NCBI RefSeq assembly: GCF_036381655.1 | Contig: NZ_DASVCJ010000033.1 | Span: 1-29,235 of the forward strand | Source: Ferrovibrio sp036381655 | Lineage (GTDB): Bacteria; Pseudomonadota; Alphaproteobacteria; Ferrovibrionales; Ferrovibrionaceae | DNA: 29,235 nucleotides | Reading direction: 5' to 3' | Program-made: the position numbers and the translations under genes | Part shown: positions 1-8,248 of the stretch, in pieces | How the letters are laid out: each line of letters opens with the position of its first letter | Position numbering within the stretch: the first letter of the stretch is position 1 | Notes under the pieces: generated by a model | What the model was told of the DNA's origin: nothing | Databases searched by the model: none | What the model saw: the letters and a program-made list of their open reading frames with translations, nothing else

Positions 1-134
1 TGATGCCGGGCGACAACGTGGCGATGGATGTCGAGCTGATCGCGCCGATCGCCATGGATGAGGGCCTGCGCTTCGCCATCCGCGAAGGCGGCCGCACCGT
101 CGGCGCCGGCGTCGTCGCCAAGATCATCGCGTAA
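1..134 (+). CDS. tuf: Elongation factor Tu, C-terminal end (partial)
   Basis: The last 43 complete codons of a gene cut by the window edge are visible, in frame from base 3 to a TAA at 132–134. The peptide contains MPGDNVAMDVELIAPIAM and ends in GGRTVGAGVVAKIIA, the domain III end of EF-Tu, the GTPase that delivers aminoacyl-tRNA to the ribosome. It sits 32 nt before rpsJ, the usual tuf–S10 junction of proteobacteria, so it is probably cotranscribed with the S10 cluster or its upstream str operon. The GTPase domain lies outside the window and cannot be assessed. Confidence 0.95.
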   Translation, partial: MPGDNVAMDVELIAPIAMDEGLRFAIREGGRTVGAGVVAKIIA

Positions 135-166
135 GCGGCGACGACCCGTACTAGGACATAAAGATC

Positions 167-475
<309 letters not shown>

Positions 476-488
476 GGGGATTGGGCCC

Positions 489-1172
489 ATGCGGACCGGA
501 TTGGTTGCACGCAAGCTGGGGATGACCCGGCTGTTCACGGAGGACGGGACACATGTGCCCGTCACCGTGCTGAAAGTGGACAATTGCCAGGTGGTGGCGC
601 AGCGCACCGAGGAGAAAGATGGCTATACCGCCATCCAGCTCGGTGTCGATGCAGCCAAGCCGAAGAATGTGACGAAGGCCATGCGCGGTCATTTCGCCAA
701 GGCCAATGTCGAACCGAAGCGCAAGCTGGCCGAATTCCGCGTGCCGGCGGATGCCCTGGTCGATGTCGGGGCAGAACTCTCGGTCGAGCACTTCATCGTC
801 GGCCAGTTCGTCGATGTTACGGGCACGACGATCGGTAAGGGTTTTGCCGGTGTCATGAAGCGGCACAATTTCCGCGGCCTGGAAGCCAGCCACGGCGTGT
901 CGATCAGCCACCGCAGCCACGGTTCGACCGGTCAGCGTCAGGATCCCGGCAAGGTGTTCAAGGGCAAGAAGATGGCCGGCCATATGGGCGACCGTCAGCG
1001 CACCCAGCAGAACCTGCAGGTGATCCGCACCGATGCGGCCCGCGGCTTGATCATGCTCAAGGGCAGCGTTCCGGGTTCGGAAGGTCAGTATGTGTTGGTC
1101 CGCGACGCGGTGAAGAAGCCGCGGGCGAAGGACCTGCCGATGCCGGCCGCGCTCAAGGCCGCCGCGAAGTAA
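489..1172 (+). CDS. rplC: 50S ribosomal protein L3
   Basis: 227 residues from ATG 489, beginning MRTGLVARKLGMTRLF. The frame is open back to 456, but 489 is chosen because AAGGGGA (474–480) lies at correct spacing and L3 homologues start at this motif. The tip-loop segment GSTGQRQDPGKVFKGKKMAG (residues 145–164) approaches the peptidyl transferase centre and contains the glutamine that PrmB methylates in other bacteria. L3 is an early 23S rRNA assembly protein. It is followed after 12 nt by rplD. Confidence 0.97.
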   Translation: MRTGLVARKLGMTRLFTEDGTHVPVTVLKVDNCQVVAQRTEEKDGYTAIQLGVDAAKPKNVTKAMRGHFAKANVEPKRKLAEFRVPADALVDVGAELSVEHFIVGQFVDVTGTTIGKGFAGVMKRHNFRGLEASHGVSISHRSHGSTGQRQDPGKVFKGKKMAGHMGDRQRTQQNLQVIRTDAARGLIMLKGSVPGSEGQYVLVRDAVKKPRAKDLPMPAALKAAAK

Positions 1173-1184
1173 GGGTAGAGAACC

Positions 1185-1817
1185 ATGGCTGAGACCATCG
1201 AAGTCGCGGTGACCACGCTGGAGAACAAGGCGTCGGGCAAGCTTACGCTGTCCAAGGACGTGTTTGGCCTGCCGCCGCGCGCCGACCTGCTGCAGCGTTA
1301 CGTGATCTGGCAGCTTGCCAAGCGTCAGCAGGGCACCCACAAGACCAAGACCTATGGCGAGGTCGAGGGCTCGACCCGCAAGATCATCAAGCAGAAGGGC
1401 ACCGGCGGCGCCCGTCATGGCGGCATCCGCGCCCCGCAGTTCCGCGGTGGCGGCAAGGCCTTCGGCCCGGTCGTTCGCAGCCATGCGATCAACCTGCCGA
1501 AAAAGGTCCGCAAGCTTGCGCTGAAGACGGCGCTGTCGACCAAGCTCGCCGAAGGCAAGCTGAAGGTGCTGGACAGCGCGGTGTTGTCAGCCGGCAAGAC
1601 CAAGGATCTCGCCGGCAAGCTGAAGGGCCTCGGCCTCGACAGCGCGCTGGTGATCGACGGCAAGACGCTGGACGACAATTTCGCCCGCGCCGCCCGCATG
1701 CTCCGCAACGTCGACGTTCTGCCGGAGCAGGGGGCCAATGTGTATGACATCCTGCGCCGCGATACCTTGGTGCTGACCAAGGCCGCGGTCGAGGCTCTGG
1801 AGGCTCGTCTGAAATGA
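1185..1817 (+). CDS. rplD: 50S ribosomal protein L4
   Basis: 210 residues. The long internal loop with KQKGTGGARHGGIRAPQFRG (about residues 69–88) is the basic extension of L4 that lines the nascent-peptide exit tunnel. In E. coli L4 also represses its own S10 operon. Whether that happens here cannot be judged, because the operon leader lies upstream of the window. An AAGGG at the rplC stop provides the ribosome binding site. The gene ends in an ATGA overlap with rplW, so the two are probably translationally coupled. Confidence 0.98.
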   Translation: MAETIEVAVTTLENKASGKLTLSKDVFGLPPRADLLQRYVIWQLAKRQQGTHKTKTYGEVEGSTRKIIKQKGTGGARHGGIRAPQFRGGGKAFGPVVRSHAINLPKKVRKLALKTALSTKLAEGKLKVLDSAVLSAGKTKDLAGKLKGLGLDSALVIDGKTLDDNFARAARMLRNVDVLPEQGANVYDILRRDTLVLTKAAVEALEARLK

Positions 1818-2107
1818 GCACGCTCAATCATTACGACGTGATCCTTGCGCCGGTGATCACCGAAAAGGCGACCCGTACTTCCGAGTACAACCAGGTCACC
1901 TTCAAGGTGCCGCTCGAGGCCACCAAGCCTCAGATCAAGGCGGCGGTGGAAGCGCTGTTCAAGGTCAAGGTAACGGCCGTGAACACCATCCGCTCCAAGG
2001 GCAAGACGAAGTTTTTCCGTGGCGAGCCAGGCCGGCGTTCGGACTGGAAGAAGGCGATGGTGACTCTCGCCGAAGGCCACAAGATCGACGTGACGACGGG
2101 GATCTGA
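1814..2107 (+). CDS. rplW: 50S ribosomal protein L23
   Basis: 97 residues with the L23 signatures VILAPVITEKAT (residues 9–20) and KVKVTAVNTIRSKGKTKFFRG in the second half, of which the latter binds 23S rRNA domain III. L23 sits at the tunnel exit and is the docking site for trigger factor and SRP. The start codon overlaps the rplD stop (ATGA at 1814–1817) and only 1 nt separates its stop from the rplB start, an arrangement implying coupled translation of rplD-rplW-rplB. Confidence 0.97.
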   Translation: MSTLNHYDVILAPVITEKATRTSEYNQVTFKVPLEATKPQIKAAVEALFKVKVTAVNTIRSKGKTKFFRGEPGRRSDWKKAMVTLAEGHKIDVTTGI

Positions 2108-2108
2108 C

Positions 2109-2945
2109 ATGGCGTTGAAGAATTACAAGCCGGTTACGCCGTCGACCCGCGGTCTGGTCCTGATCGACCGTTCGCAGCTCTACAAGGGCCGCCCGGTCAA
2201 GGAGCTGACCGAGGGTCTGAAGAAGACCGGCGGCCGCAACCATTTCGGCCGCATCACCACCCGCCATATCGGCGGTGGCCACAAGCGCCGCTATCGCCTG
2301 ATCGACTTCAAGCGCCGCAAGTTCGATGTCGGGGCCGTGGTCGAGCGGATCGAGTACGACCCGAACCGCACCGCCTTCATCGCACTGATCAAGTACGACG
2401 ATGGCGAGTTGAGCTATATCCTGGCGCCGCAGCGTCTGAAGGTTGGCGACCGCGTCGTGTCCGGCGAGAAGGCCGACATCAAGCCCGGCAATGCCATGCC
2501 GATGAAGGCGATCCCGGTCGGCACCATCATCCACAACGTGGAGATGAAGCCGGGCAAGGGTGGCCAGATGGCCCGTTCCGCCGGCAGCTTCGTGCAGCTC
2601 GTCGGCAAGGATCAGGGCATGGCGCTTCTGCGCCTGGCTTCGGGCGAGCAGCGTCTGGTTCAGGCCGATTGCATGGCCACGATCGGCGCGGTGTCGAACC
2701 CGGACAACCAGAACACCAAGCTGGGCAAGGCGGGCCGCAAGCGCTGGATGGGCATTCGTCCGACCGTTCGCGGTGTCGCCATGAACCCGATCGACCATCC
2801 GCATGGTGGTGGTGAGGGCCGTACTTCGGGTGGCCGTCATCCGGTGACCCCGTGGGGCAAGTCGACCAAGGGTAAGCGCACGCGTAACAACAAGCGGACG
2901 CAGAAGATGATCCTGCGCCGCCGCCCGGCGGGCAAGCATAGCTGA
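2109..2945 (+). CDS. rplB: 50S ribosomal protein L2
   Basis: 278 residues, within the usual 273–280 range. The conserved C-terminal block NPIDHPHGGGEGRTSGG (from residue 226) includes the histidines at 230 and 232 near the peptidyl transferase centre, and the central region GGGHKRRYRLIDFKRRK (from residue 55) binds 23S rRNA. L2 is needed for subunit association and for peptidyl transferase activity. The start lies 1 nt after the rplW stop with GGGGA (2098–2102) as ribosome binding site inside rplW. Nothing is unusual. Confidence 0.98.
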   Translation: MALKNYKPVTPSTRGLVLIDRSQLYKGRPVKELTEGLKKTGGRNHFGRITTRHIGGGHKRRYRLIDFKRRKFDVGAVVERIEYDPNRTAFIALIKYDDGELSYILAPQRLKVGDRVVSGEKADIKPGNAMPMKAIPVGTIIHNVEMKPGKGGQMARSAGSFVQLVGKDQGMALLRLASGEQRLVQADCMATIGAVSNPDNQNTKLGKAGRKRWMGIRPTVRGVAMNPIDHPHGGGEGRTSGGRHPVTPWGKSTKGKRTRNNKRTQKMILRRRPAGKHS

Positions 2946-2964
2946 TCGGGCTAGGAGGTAGATC

Positions 2965-3240
2965 GTGACACGTTCTGTCTGGAAAGGCCCGTTCGTTGAC
3001 GGGTATCTGCTGAAGAAGGCCGACAAGGTGATGTCGTCGGGCCGCAAGGAGGTCGTGAAGACCTGGTCGCGGCGTTCGACGATCATGCCGCAATTCGTCG
3101 GCCTGACCTTCGGTGTCCACAACGGCAACAAGTTCATCCCGGTGTTGGTGACCGAGGAGATGGTCGGGCATAAGTTTGGCGAGTTCGCGCCGACCCGTAC
3201 CTTCCATGGTCACAGCGCCGACAAGAAGGCGAAGAAGTAA
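2965..3240 (+). CDS. rpsS: 30S ribosomal protein S19
   Basis: 91 residues starting with GTG at 2965 behind a very strong AGGAGGT (2953–2959). The product begins (M)TRSVWKGPFVDGYLLKKADK and carries RRSTIMPQFVGLTFGVHNGN and the C-terminal GHKFGEFAPTRTFHGHSADK, all canonical S19. S19 forms a complex with S13 in the 30S head and contacts A-site tRNA. The GTG start with strong ribosome binding site contrasts with the ATG starts of its neighbours. rplV follows after 2 nt. Confidence 0.98.
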   Translation: MTRSVWKGPFVDGYLLKKADKVMSSGRKEVVKTWSRRSTIMPQFVGLTFGVHNGNKFIPVLVTEEMVGHKFGEFAPTRTFHGHSADKKAKK

Positions 3241-3242
3241 CC

Positions 3243-3695
3243 ATGAGCAAGCAGGCGCGCGAATCCCGCCTCGGCGAGAACGAGGCGATGGCTGTGGGGC
3301 GGAACATCCGTGTCAGCCCTCGGAAACTTGGCGTGGTTGCCGGCCTGATCCGCGGTAAGCGGGTCGAGGCGGCGTTGTCCGAGCTGACCTTCTCCAAGCG
3401 GCGCATCGCCAAGGACGTGAAGAAGGTTCTGCAGTCGGCGATCGCCAATGCCGAGAACAACCACCAGCTCGACGTCGACCGTCTGGTCGTCTCCGAGGCG
3501 AGCGTCGGCAAGGGCCTGGTGATGCGGCGCTTCCATGCCCGCGCGCGCGGTCGTGGTGCCAAGATCCTGAAGCCGTTCAGCCATATTACGATCGTGGTGC
3601 GTGAGCGCGAGGAAGAGAAGAAGGCTCCGGCCAAGGCGAAGACGACCGGCAAGTCGAAGAAGGCCGAGGCTCAGCAGAGCGGGGAGCAGGCGTAA
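3243..3695 (+). CDS. rplV: 50S ribosomal protein L22 with C-terminal extension
   Basis: 150 residues, against about 110 for E. coli L22. The core runs to about residue 126: the N-terminal part with NIRVSPRKLGVVAGLIRGK, then the tunnel-lining beta hairpin with RRFHARARGRGAKILKPFSH. The extra segment after VREREEEKKAPAKAKTTG is a low-complexity Lys/Ala/Glu tail, as seen on many alphaproteobacterial L22 proteins. The tail is probably disordered and surface exposed. Mutations in the L22 hairpin can give macrolide resistance in other bacteria, but I see no deletion here. The stop overlaps the rpsC start by 1 nt. Confidence 0.97.
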   Translation: MSKQARESRLGENEAMAVGRNIRVSPRKLGVVAGLIRGKRVEAALSELTFSKRRIAKDVKKVLQSAIANAENNHQLDVDRLVVSEASVGKGLVMRRFHARARGRGAKILKPFSHITIVVREREEEKKAPAKAKTTGKSKKAEAQQSGEQA

Positions 3696-4393
3696 TGGGT
3701 CAGAAAGTCAATCCGGTCGGGCTCCGTCTCGGCATCAACCGCACCTGGGATTCCCGCTGGTTCGCCAGCGACAAGGAATATGCCGGCCTGCTGCATGAGG
3801 ATCTGCAGATCCGCAAGTATCTCGAGCAGCGTCTGGCCCAGGCCGGCGTCGCGCGCATCGTTATCGAACGTCCGGCCAAGAAGGCCCGCATCACCATCCA
3901 TTCGGCCCGTCCGGGCGTGGTGATTGGCAAGAAGGGCGCCGATATCGAAAAGCTGCGCTCCGATCTGGCGAAGATGACCAAGTCGGAAGTTCATCTCAAC
4001 ATCGTCGAGATCCGCAAGCCCGAACTCGACGCCAAGCTGGTGGCGGAAAACATCGCTCAGCAGCTCGAGCGCCGCGTGGCTTTCCGCCGCGCGATGAAGC
4101 GCGCCGTGCAGTCGGCGATGCGCCTTGGTGCCGGCGGCATCCGCATCAACTGCGGCGGTCGTCTGGGCGGGGCCGAAATCGCCCGTGTCGAGTGGTATCG
4201 CGAAGGCCGGGTGCCGCTGCATACGCTGCGCGCCGATGTCGATTTCGCCCGCGCCACGGCCAAGACTGCTTACGGCACCTGCGGCGTGAAGGTTTGGGTG
4301 TTCAAGGGTGAGATCATGGCTCACGACCCGATGGCGCAGGACAAGCGCCTGGCCGAGCAGGCCCAGGGCGGTCATCCGGGCCGCCAGGGTTGA
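3695..4393 (+). CDS. rpsC: 30S ribosomal protein S3
   Basis: 232 residues, beginning MGQKVNPVGLRLGINRTWDS. A type II KH RNA-binding domain is shown by RPGVVIGKKGADIEKLRSDL with the GxxG loop GKKG at 78–81. The C-terminal domain contains MRLGAGGIRINCGGRLGGAE and YGTCGVKVWVFKGE. S3 lines the mRNA entry channel of the 30S subunit and contributes to helicase activity. The TAATG junction with rplV (stop 3693–3695, start 3695) implies coupled translation. rplP follows after 17 nt. Confidence 0.98.
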   Translation: MGQKVNPVGLRLGINRTWDSRWFASDKEYAGLLHEDLQIRKYLEQRLAQAGVARIVIERPAKKARITIHSARPGVVIGKKGADIEKLRSDLAKMTKSEVHLNIVEIRKPELDAKLVAENIAQQLERRVAFRRAMKRAVQSAMRLGAGGIRINCGGRLGGAEIARVEWYREGRVPLHTLRADVDFARATAKTAYGTCGVKVWVFKGEIMAHDPMAQDKRLAEQAQGGHPGRQG

Positions 4394-4410
4394 GCCGGGA
4401 GTAACGAGAG

Positions 4411-4830
4411 ATGTTGCAACCGAAACGCACTAAGTTCCGCAAGGCCTTCAAGGGCCGCATCCATGGCGTCGCCAAGGGCGGCACCGACCTCAATTTCGGC
4501 GCCTTTGGCCTGAAGGCGATGGAGCCGGCCCGTGTGACCGCGCGCCAGATCGAAGCCTGCCGCCGTGCGATCACCCGCCACATCAAGCGTCAGGGCCGTA
4601 TGTGGATCCGCGTCTTCCCGGATGTTCCGGTGTCGAAGAAGCCGGCCGAAGTTCGCATGGGCTCGGGCAAGGGCTCGCCCGAGCTCTGGGTCTGCCGCGT
4701 CAAGCCCGGCCGCATCATGTTCGAGCTCGACGGCATTCCGGCGGCCCTGGCCAAGGAAGCGTTCACGCTTGGCGCCGCCAAGCTGCCGATCCGGACCAAG
4801 ATCGTTACCCGCCTGGGCGAGGGAGCGTAA
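4411..4830 (+). CDS. rplP: 50S ribosomal protein L16
   Basis: 139 residues, close to the usual 136–138. It begins MLQPKRTKFRKAFKGRIHGV and carries the core RMWIRVFPDVPVSKKPAEVR (residues 64–83) followed by MGSGKGSPELWV, the loop reaching toward the A-site tRNA elbow on the 50S subunit. The arginine in the latter region that is hydroxylated by YcfD in E. coli cannot be judged for modification from sequence. The ribosome binding site is in GGGAGTAACGAGAG just upstream. rpmC follows after 3 nt. Confidence 0.98.
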   Translation: MLQPKRTKFRKAFKGRIHGVAKGGTDLNFGAFGLKAMEPARVTARQIEACRRAITRHIKRQGRMWIRVFPDVPVSKKPAEVRMGSGKGSPELWVCRVKPGRIMFELDGIPAALAKEAFTLGAAKLPIRTKIVTRLGEGA

Positions 4831-4833
4831 GTC

Positions 4834-5031
4834 ATGAAGGCTAGCGAACTGGTCGGTAAGACCAAGGACGAACTGAACACCAAGCTCGTCGATCTGAAGA
4901 AGGAGCAGTTCAATCTGCGCTTCCAGAAGGCGACTGGCCAGTTGGAGAACACCGCGCGCGTTCGTCAGGTGCGCCGCGATATCGCACGCGTCCAGACTGC
5001 CCTGCGTCAGCAGGCCGAGAAGCGGGCGTAA
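4834..5031 (+). CDS. rpmC: 50S ribosomal protein L29
   Basis: 65 residues forming the typical L29 two-helix hairpin: MKASELVGKTKDELNTKLVD, then KKEQFNLRFQKATGQLENTA and a basic end. L29 lies next to L23 near the tunnel exit, where it contacts SRP and trigger factor. Ribosome binding site GGGAG overlaps the last codons of rplP. It sits between rplP and rpsQ, the conserved order. Nothing is unusual. Confidence 0.97.
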   Translation: MKASELVGKTKDELNTKLVDLKKEQFNLRFQKATGQLENTARVRQVRRDIARVQTALRQQAEKRA

Positions 5032-5042
5032 GGAGAGAAGAG

Positions 5043-5279
5043 ATGCCGAAGCGCGTATTGCAGGGCGTCGTGGTGAGCAGCAAGGGTGACAAGACCGTCG
5101 TCGTCAAGGTCGAGCGGCGGATCATGGACCCGGTGTACAAGAAGTTCATCCGCCGTTCGAAGAAGTATCACGCCCACGACGAGCAGAACGCCCATAAGGA
5201 GGGCGAGATCGTGTGGATCCAGGAGTCGAAACCCATCTCCAAGCTGAAACGATGGGTTGTCGTCGAGAACGCCTCCTGA
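5043..5279 (+). CDS. rpsQ: 30S ribosomal protein S17
   Basis: 78 residues. An OB-fold protein with the conserved opening MPKRVLQGVVVSSKGDKTVV, then VERRIMDPVYKKFIRRSKKY and the C-terminal block EGEIVWIQESKPISKLKRW. S17 is a primary 16S rRNA binding protein of the 5' domain. A strong AAGGAGAG lies directly after the rpmC stop. This is the last gene of the classical S10 set; rplN follows after a 33-nt gap. Confidence 0.98.
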   Translation: MPKRVLQGVVVSSKGDKTVVVKVERRIMDPVYKKFIRRSKKYHAHDEQNAHKEGEIVWIQESKPISKLKRWVVVENAS

Positions 5280-5312
5280 GACGGCACGGATAGTTAGCGA
5301 GGTACAGGTCCA

Positions 5313-5681
5313 ATGATCCAGGTGGAAACCAATCTCGACGTCGCCGACAATTCAGGCGCGCGCCGAGTCCAGTGCATCAAGGTGCTGGGGGGCTCGAAGC
5401 GCAAGACGGCGCAGGTCGGCGACATTATCGTCGTCTCGGTGAAGGATGCCATTCCGCGCGGCCGCGTGAAGAAGGGCGATGTGCATCGTGCGGTCATCGT
5501 CCGCACGGCGAAGGAGATCCGCCGCCCCGATGGCAGCGCGATCCGCTTCGACCGCAATGCAGCGGTCCTCATCAACAAGCAGCAGGAGCCGATCGGCACC
5601 CGCATTTTCGGCCCGGTGACCCGCGAGCTGCGCGCGAAGGGCCATATGAAGATCATTTCGCTGGCCCCGGAGGTGCTCTGA
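5313..5681 (+). CDS. rplN: 50S ribosomal protein L14
   Basis: 122 residues, the invariant L14 length. It begins MIQVETNLDVADNSGARRVQ and contains IKVLGGSKRKTAQVGDIIVV and the C-terminal GPVTRELRAKGHMKIISLAP. L14 forms intersubunit bridges with the 30S subunit and is the contact point of the silencing factor RsfS. This is the first gene of the spc part. I see no clear promoter in the 33-nt gap before it, so it is probably read through from the S10 genes. Confidence 0.98.
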   Translation: MIQVETNLDVADNSGARRVQCIKVLGGSKRKTAQVGDIIVVSVKDAIPRGRVKKGDVHRAVIVRTAKEIRRPDGSAIRFDRNAAVLINKQQEPIGTRIFGPVTRELRAKGHMKIISLAPEVL

Positions 5682-5684
5682 GCC

Positions 5685-6008
5685 ATGGCCGAGAAGTTGA
5701 AGATCAAGAAGGGCGACAAGGTTGTCGTCGTCTCTGGTCGCTCGAAGGGCGCCACCGGCGAAGTGCTGCGCGTCGAGCCCAGCACCAACCGCGTCGTCGT
5801 TTCCGGCGCCAACAAGGTGACCAAGCATGTCAAGCCGAGCCGTACCTCGGCCGGCGGCATCGAGGAACGCGAGGCTCCGGTGCATATCTCCAACGTGATG
5901 CATGCCGATCCGAAAGACGGCAAGCCGACCCGCGTTGGCTACAAATTCCTGGATGACGGCCGCAAGGTGCGCTTTGCCAAGCGCTCCGGCGAAGTCATCG
6001 ACCGCTGA
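5685..6008 (+). CDS. rplX: 50S ribosomal protein L24
   Basis: 107 residues with an N-terminal KOW motif, KIKKGDKVVVVSGRSKGATG (residues 4–23), and the L24 continuation TKHVKPSRTSAGGIEEREAP. L24 is one of the two initiators of 50S assembly and lies near the tunnel exit. GGAGG inside the end of rplN acts as ribosome binding site across a 3-nt gap. Its TGA stop is immediately followed by the rplE translation start region. Confidence 0.97.
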   Translation: MAEKLKIKKGDKVVVVSGRSKGATGEVLRVEPSTNRVVVSGANKVTKHVKPSRTSAGGIEEREAPVHISNVMHADPKDGKPTRVGYKFLDDGRKVRFAKRSGEVIDR

Positions 6009-6022
6009 TGGAGGGTGGTGCA

Positions 6023-6568
6023 ATGGCTGCTCCCCGTATGAAGGACGTTTACGAAAATCAGGTGCGCAAGCAGCTGATGGAAAAGTTCGGCTACAAGAAC
6101 CCCATGGAAGTGCCGAAGATCGAGAAGATCGTCGTCAACATGGGCGTGGGCGAAGCCGCGCAGGATTCGAAGAAGGTTCAGGCCGCCGCATCCGAACTGG
6201 CCGCCATTACCGGTCAGAAGCCGGTCATGACCAAGGCCCGCAAGGCGATTGCGAACTTCAAGCTGCGTGAAGGCCAGCCGATCGGCTGCAAGGTGACCTT
6301 GCGCCGTGAGCATATGTACGAGTTCCTTGATCGTCTGATCAACATCGCGCTGCCGCGGGTCCGCGACTTCCGTGGCGTGCCGGGCAAGAGCTTTGACGGC
6401 CGCGGCAATTATGCCCTCGGCCTGAAAGAGCAGATCATCTTCCCGGAGATCAACTACGACAAGGTCGATACCGTGCGCGGCATGGATATCATCATCTGCA
6501 CGACGGCGAAGACGGACGAGGAAGCCAAGGCCCTGCTGGCCGGTTTCCGCATGCCGTTCCAGAACTGA
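6023..6568 (+). CDS. rplE: 50S ribosomal protein L5
   Basis: 181 residues from ATG 6023 (MAAPRMKDVYENQVRKQLME). An in-frame ATG at 6008 overlaps the rplX stop and would add MEGGA, but GGAGGG at 6010–6015 is ideally placed for 6023, so the shorter form is preferred. Conserved blocks are KIEKIVVNMGVGEAAQDSKK, GQPIGCKVTLRREHMYEFLD and IIFPEINYDKVD. L5 binds 5S rRNA with L18 and L25 and contacts P-site tRNA. The only uncertainty is the start. Confidence 0.96.
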   Translation: MAAPRMKDVYENQVRKQLMEKFGYKNPMEVPKIEKIVVNMGVGEAAQDSKKVQAAASELAAITGQKPVMTKARKAIANFKLREGQPIGCKVTLRREHMYEFLDRLINIALPRVRDFRGVPGKSFDGRGNYALGLKEQIIFPEINYDKVDTVRGMDIIICTTAKTDEEAKALLAGFRMPFQN

Positions 6569-6588
6569 GCCGAGAAAGGATCGCTGAT

Positions 6589-6894
6589 ATGGCGAAGACG
6601 AGTGCTGTCGAAAAGAATAAGCGTCGCGCGAAGCTGGCGGCGCGGTATGAGCCGAAGCGCAGCAAGCTGAAGGCCACCATCAAGGACAAGGACGTATCCC
6701 CGGAAGAGCGGTTCGAGGCGGCCCTGAAGCTGGCCGAACTGCCGCGTAATTCGGCGAAGATCCGTGTGCGCAATCGCTGCGAGCTGACCGGGCGCCCGCG
6801 CGGCACCTATCGGAAACTGAAGCTGTCGCGCAACATGCTGCGTGAGCTGGCCTCGAGCGGCCAGATTCCCGGCATGGTCAAGTCGAGCTGGTAA
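6589..6894 (+). CDS. rpsN: 30S ribosomal protein S14, zinc-independent form
   Basis: 101 residues, the long (C−) type of S14. The only cysteine is in RVRNRCELTGRPRGTYRKLK, so the CxxC…CxxC zinc ribbon of the short type is absent, as is usual for alphaproteobacteria. S14 is a late assembly protein of the 30S head. AAAGGATC upstream supplies the ribosome binding site, and GTAAGGAGGAAGAGGG at its stop provides that of rpsH. Confidence 0.97.
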   Translation: MAKTSAVEKNKRRAKLAARYEPKRSKLKATIKDKDVSPEERFEAALKLAELPRNSAKIRVRNRCELTGRPRGTYRKLKLSRNMLRELASSGQIPGMVKSSW

Positions 6895-6907
6895 GGAGGA
6901 AGAGGGT

Positions 6908-7303
6908 ATGGCTCTTACCGATCCCCTTGGCGATATGCTGACCCGCATCCGCAACGGTCAGCAGGCGGGCAGAGACAATATCGGCTGCCCGGCCTCGAAG
7001 CTGCGGATGAACGTGCTCGAGGTCCTGAAGAAGGAAGGTTATATCCGCGGCTACGAGCTGTTGGAGGATGGCAACAAGCGCAACCTGCGTATTGAGCTGA
7101 AGTATTTCGAAGGCGAGCCGGTCATCAAGGCGATCGATCGCGTATCGAAGCCTGGTCGTCGGGTCTACTCGGGCATCAGCGACCTCGGCAAGGTTCGAGG
7201 CGGCCTTGGCATTTCCATTCTGTCCACGCCGCGCGGCGTGATGTCGGATATCGAGGCGCGCGCTGCCAATGTTGGCGGCGAAGTCCTCTGCCGCGTATTC
7301 TGA
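6908..7303 (+). CDS. rpsH: 30S ribosomal protein S8
   Basis: 131 residues from ATG 6908 (MALTDPLGDMLTRIRNGQQA). The frame is open upstream to 6842 inside rpsN, but the strong GGAGGAAGAGGG just before 6908 and S8 homology fix the start. The C-terminal signature LSTPRGVMSDIEARAANVGG is present. S8 organises the 16S rRNA central domain. In E. coli it represses the spc operon by binding near rplE; I did not find an obvious S8-site mimic here by eye. Confidence 0.98.
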   Translation: MALTDPLGDMLTRIRNGQQAGRDNIGCPASKLRMNVLEVLKKEGYIRGYELLEDGNKRNLRIELKYFEGEPVIKAIDRVSKPGRRVYSGISDLGKVRGGLGISILSTPRGVMSDIEARAANVGGEVLCRVF

Positions 7304-7314
7304 GGAGTTTGACG

Positions 7315-7848
7315 ATGTCGCGTATCGGCAAGCATCCGGTTCCGGTTCCGCAGGGGGTGCAGGTCCAGTTGGCCGGCCAGACCCTGACGGCGAAGGGCCC
7401 GAAAGGTGAGCTGAAGCTCACTGTTGTGGACGATCTCTCTGTCGAAGTTGCGGACGGCAAGATCACCGTCAAGCCGCGGCAGCCGACCCGCTATGCCCGC
7501 TCCATGTGGGGCATGCAGCGCACCCTGGTCAGCAACCTGGTCAAGGGCGTGAAGGACGGCTACACCCGCGAGCTCGAGATCAATGGCGTCGGCCTTCGTG
7601 CGGCGATGCAGGGCAAGAACCTGCAACTCAACATGGGTTTCAGCCATGAGGTGATCTATCCGATCCCGGCTGGCATCGAGATCAAGGTGGAGAAGCCCAC
7701 GTCGATCAAGATCAGCGGTGCGGACAAGCATCTCGTCGGCCAAGTCGCCGCGGAGATTCGCGCGATCAAGCCCCCCGAGCCCTACAAGGGCAAGGGCATC
7801 AAGTATATCGACGAGACCATCCTGCGTAAGGAAGGCAAGAAGAAGTAA
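7315..7848 (+). CDS. rplF: 50S ribosomal protein L6
   Basis: 177 residues from ATG 7315, the standard L6 length. A TTG at 7309 is in frame but lies inside the spacer after GAGGAG (7302–7307), which serves ATG 7315. The protein is the usual two-domain repeat: MSRIGKHPVPVPQGVQVQLA begins domain 1, and SHEVIYPIPAGIEIKVEKPT and DKHLVGQVAAEIRAIKPPEP mark domain 2. L6 binds near the sarcin–ricin loop and the factor binding site. rplR follows after 11 nt. Confidence 0.98.
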   Translation: MSRIGKHPVPVPQGVQVQLAGQTLTAKGPKGELKLTVVDDLSVEVADGKITVKPRQPTRYARSMWGMQRTLVSNLVKGVKDGYTRELEINGVGLRAAMQGKNLQLNMGFSHEVIYPIPAGIEIKVEKPTSIKISGADKHLVGQVAAEIRAIKPPEPYKGKGIKYIDETILRKEGKKK

Positions 7849-7859
7849 GGACCGCGGCT

Positions 7860-8231
7860 ATGAGCATGAAGACTCGCATGAATGAGCTGTTCGATCGCCG
7901 CAAGATGCGCAATCGAGCCAAGATCAGCGCTGCCGCCCATGGCCGCCCGCGGCTGAGCGTTCATCGTTCGTCGCGCTACATCTATGCGCAACTGATCGAT
8001 GACGTGAAGGGCGTGACGCTCGCTTCGGCCTCTTCGCTGGAGGCGAATCTGCGTAGCTCGCTGAGGACCGGCGCCGACACCAAGGCGGCGAGCGAAGTCG
8101 GCAAGCTGATCGCCGAGCGCGCCAAGGCCGCCGGCGTCACGGAGGTGATTTTCGACCGCGGTGCCTACCTCTACCACGGGCGCATCAAGGCGCTCGCCGA
8201 GGCGGCGCGCGAAGCTGGTCTGAATTTCTGA
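7860..8231 (+). CDS. rplR: 50S ribosomal protein L18
   Basis: 123 residues. A short basic N-terminus (MNELFDRRKMRNRAKISAAA) precedes the L18 core with RPRLSVHRSSRYIYAQLIDD and VTEVIFDRGAYLYHGRIKAL. L18 binds 5S rRNA together with L5. ATG 7860 is chosen over the in-frame ATG 7866 because TAAGGA at the rplF stop is 8 nt away from it. The gap to rpsE is 17 nt. Confidence 0.97.
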   Translation: MSMKTRMNELFDRRKMRNRAKISAAAHGRPRLSVHRSSRYIYAQLIDDVKGVTLASASSLEANLRSSLRTGADTKAASEVGKLIAERAKAAGVTEVIFDRGAYLYHGRIKALAEAAREAGLNF

Positions 8232-8248
8232 GAAAGGTTTGGGTACAA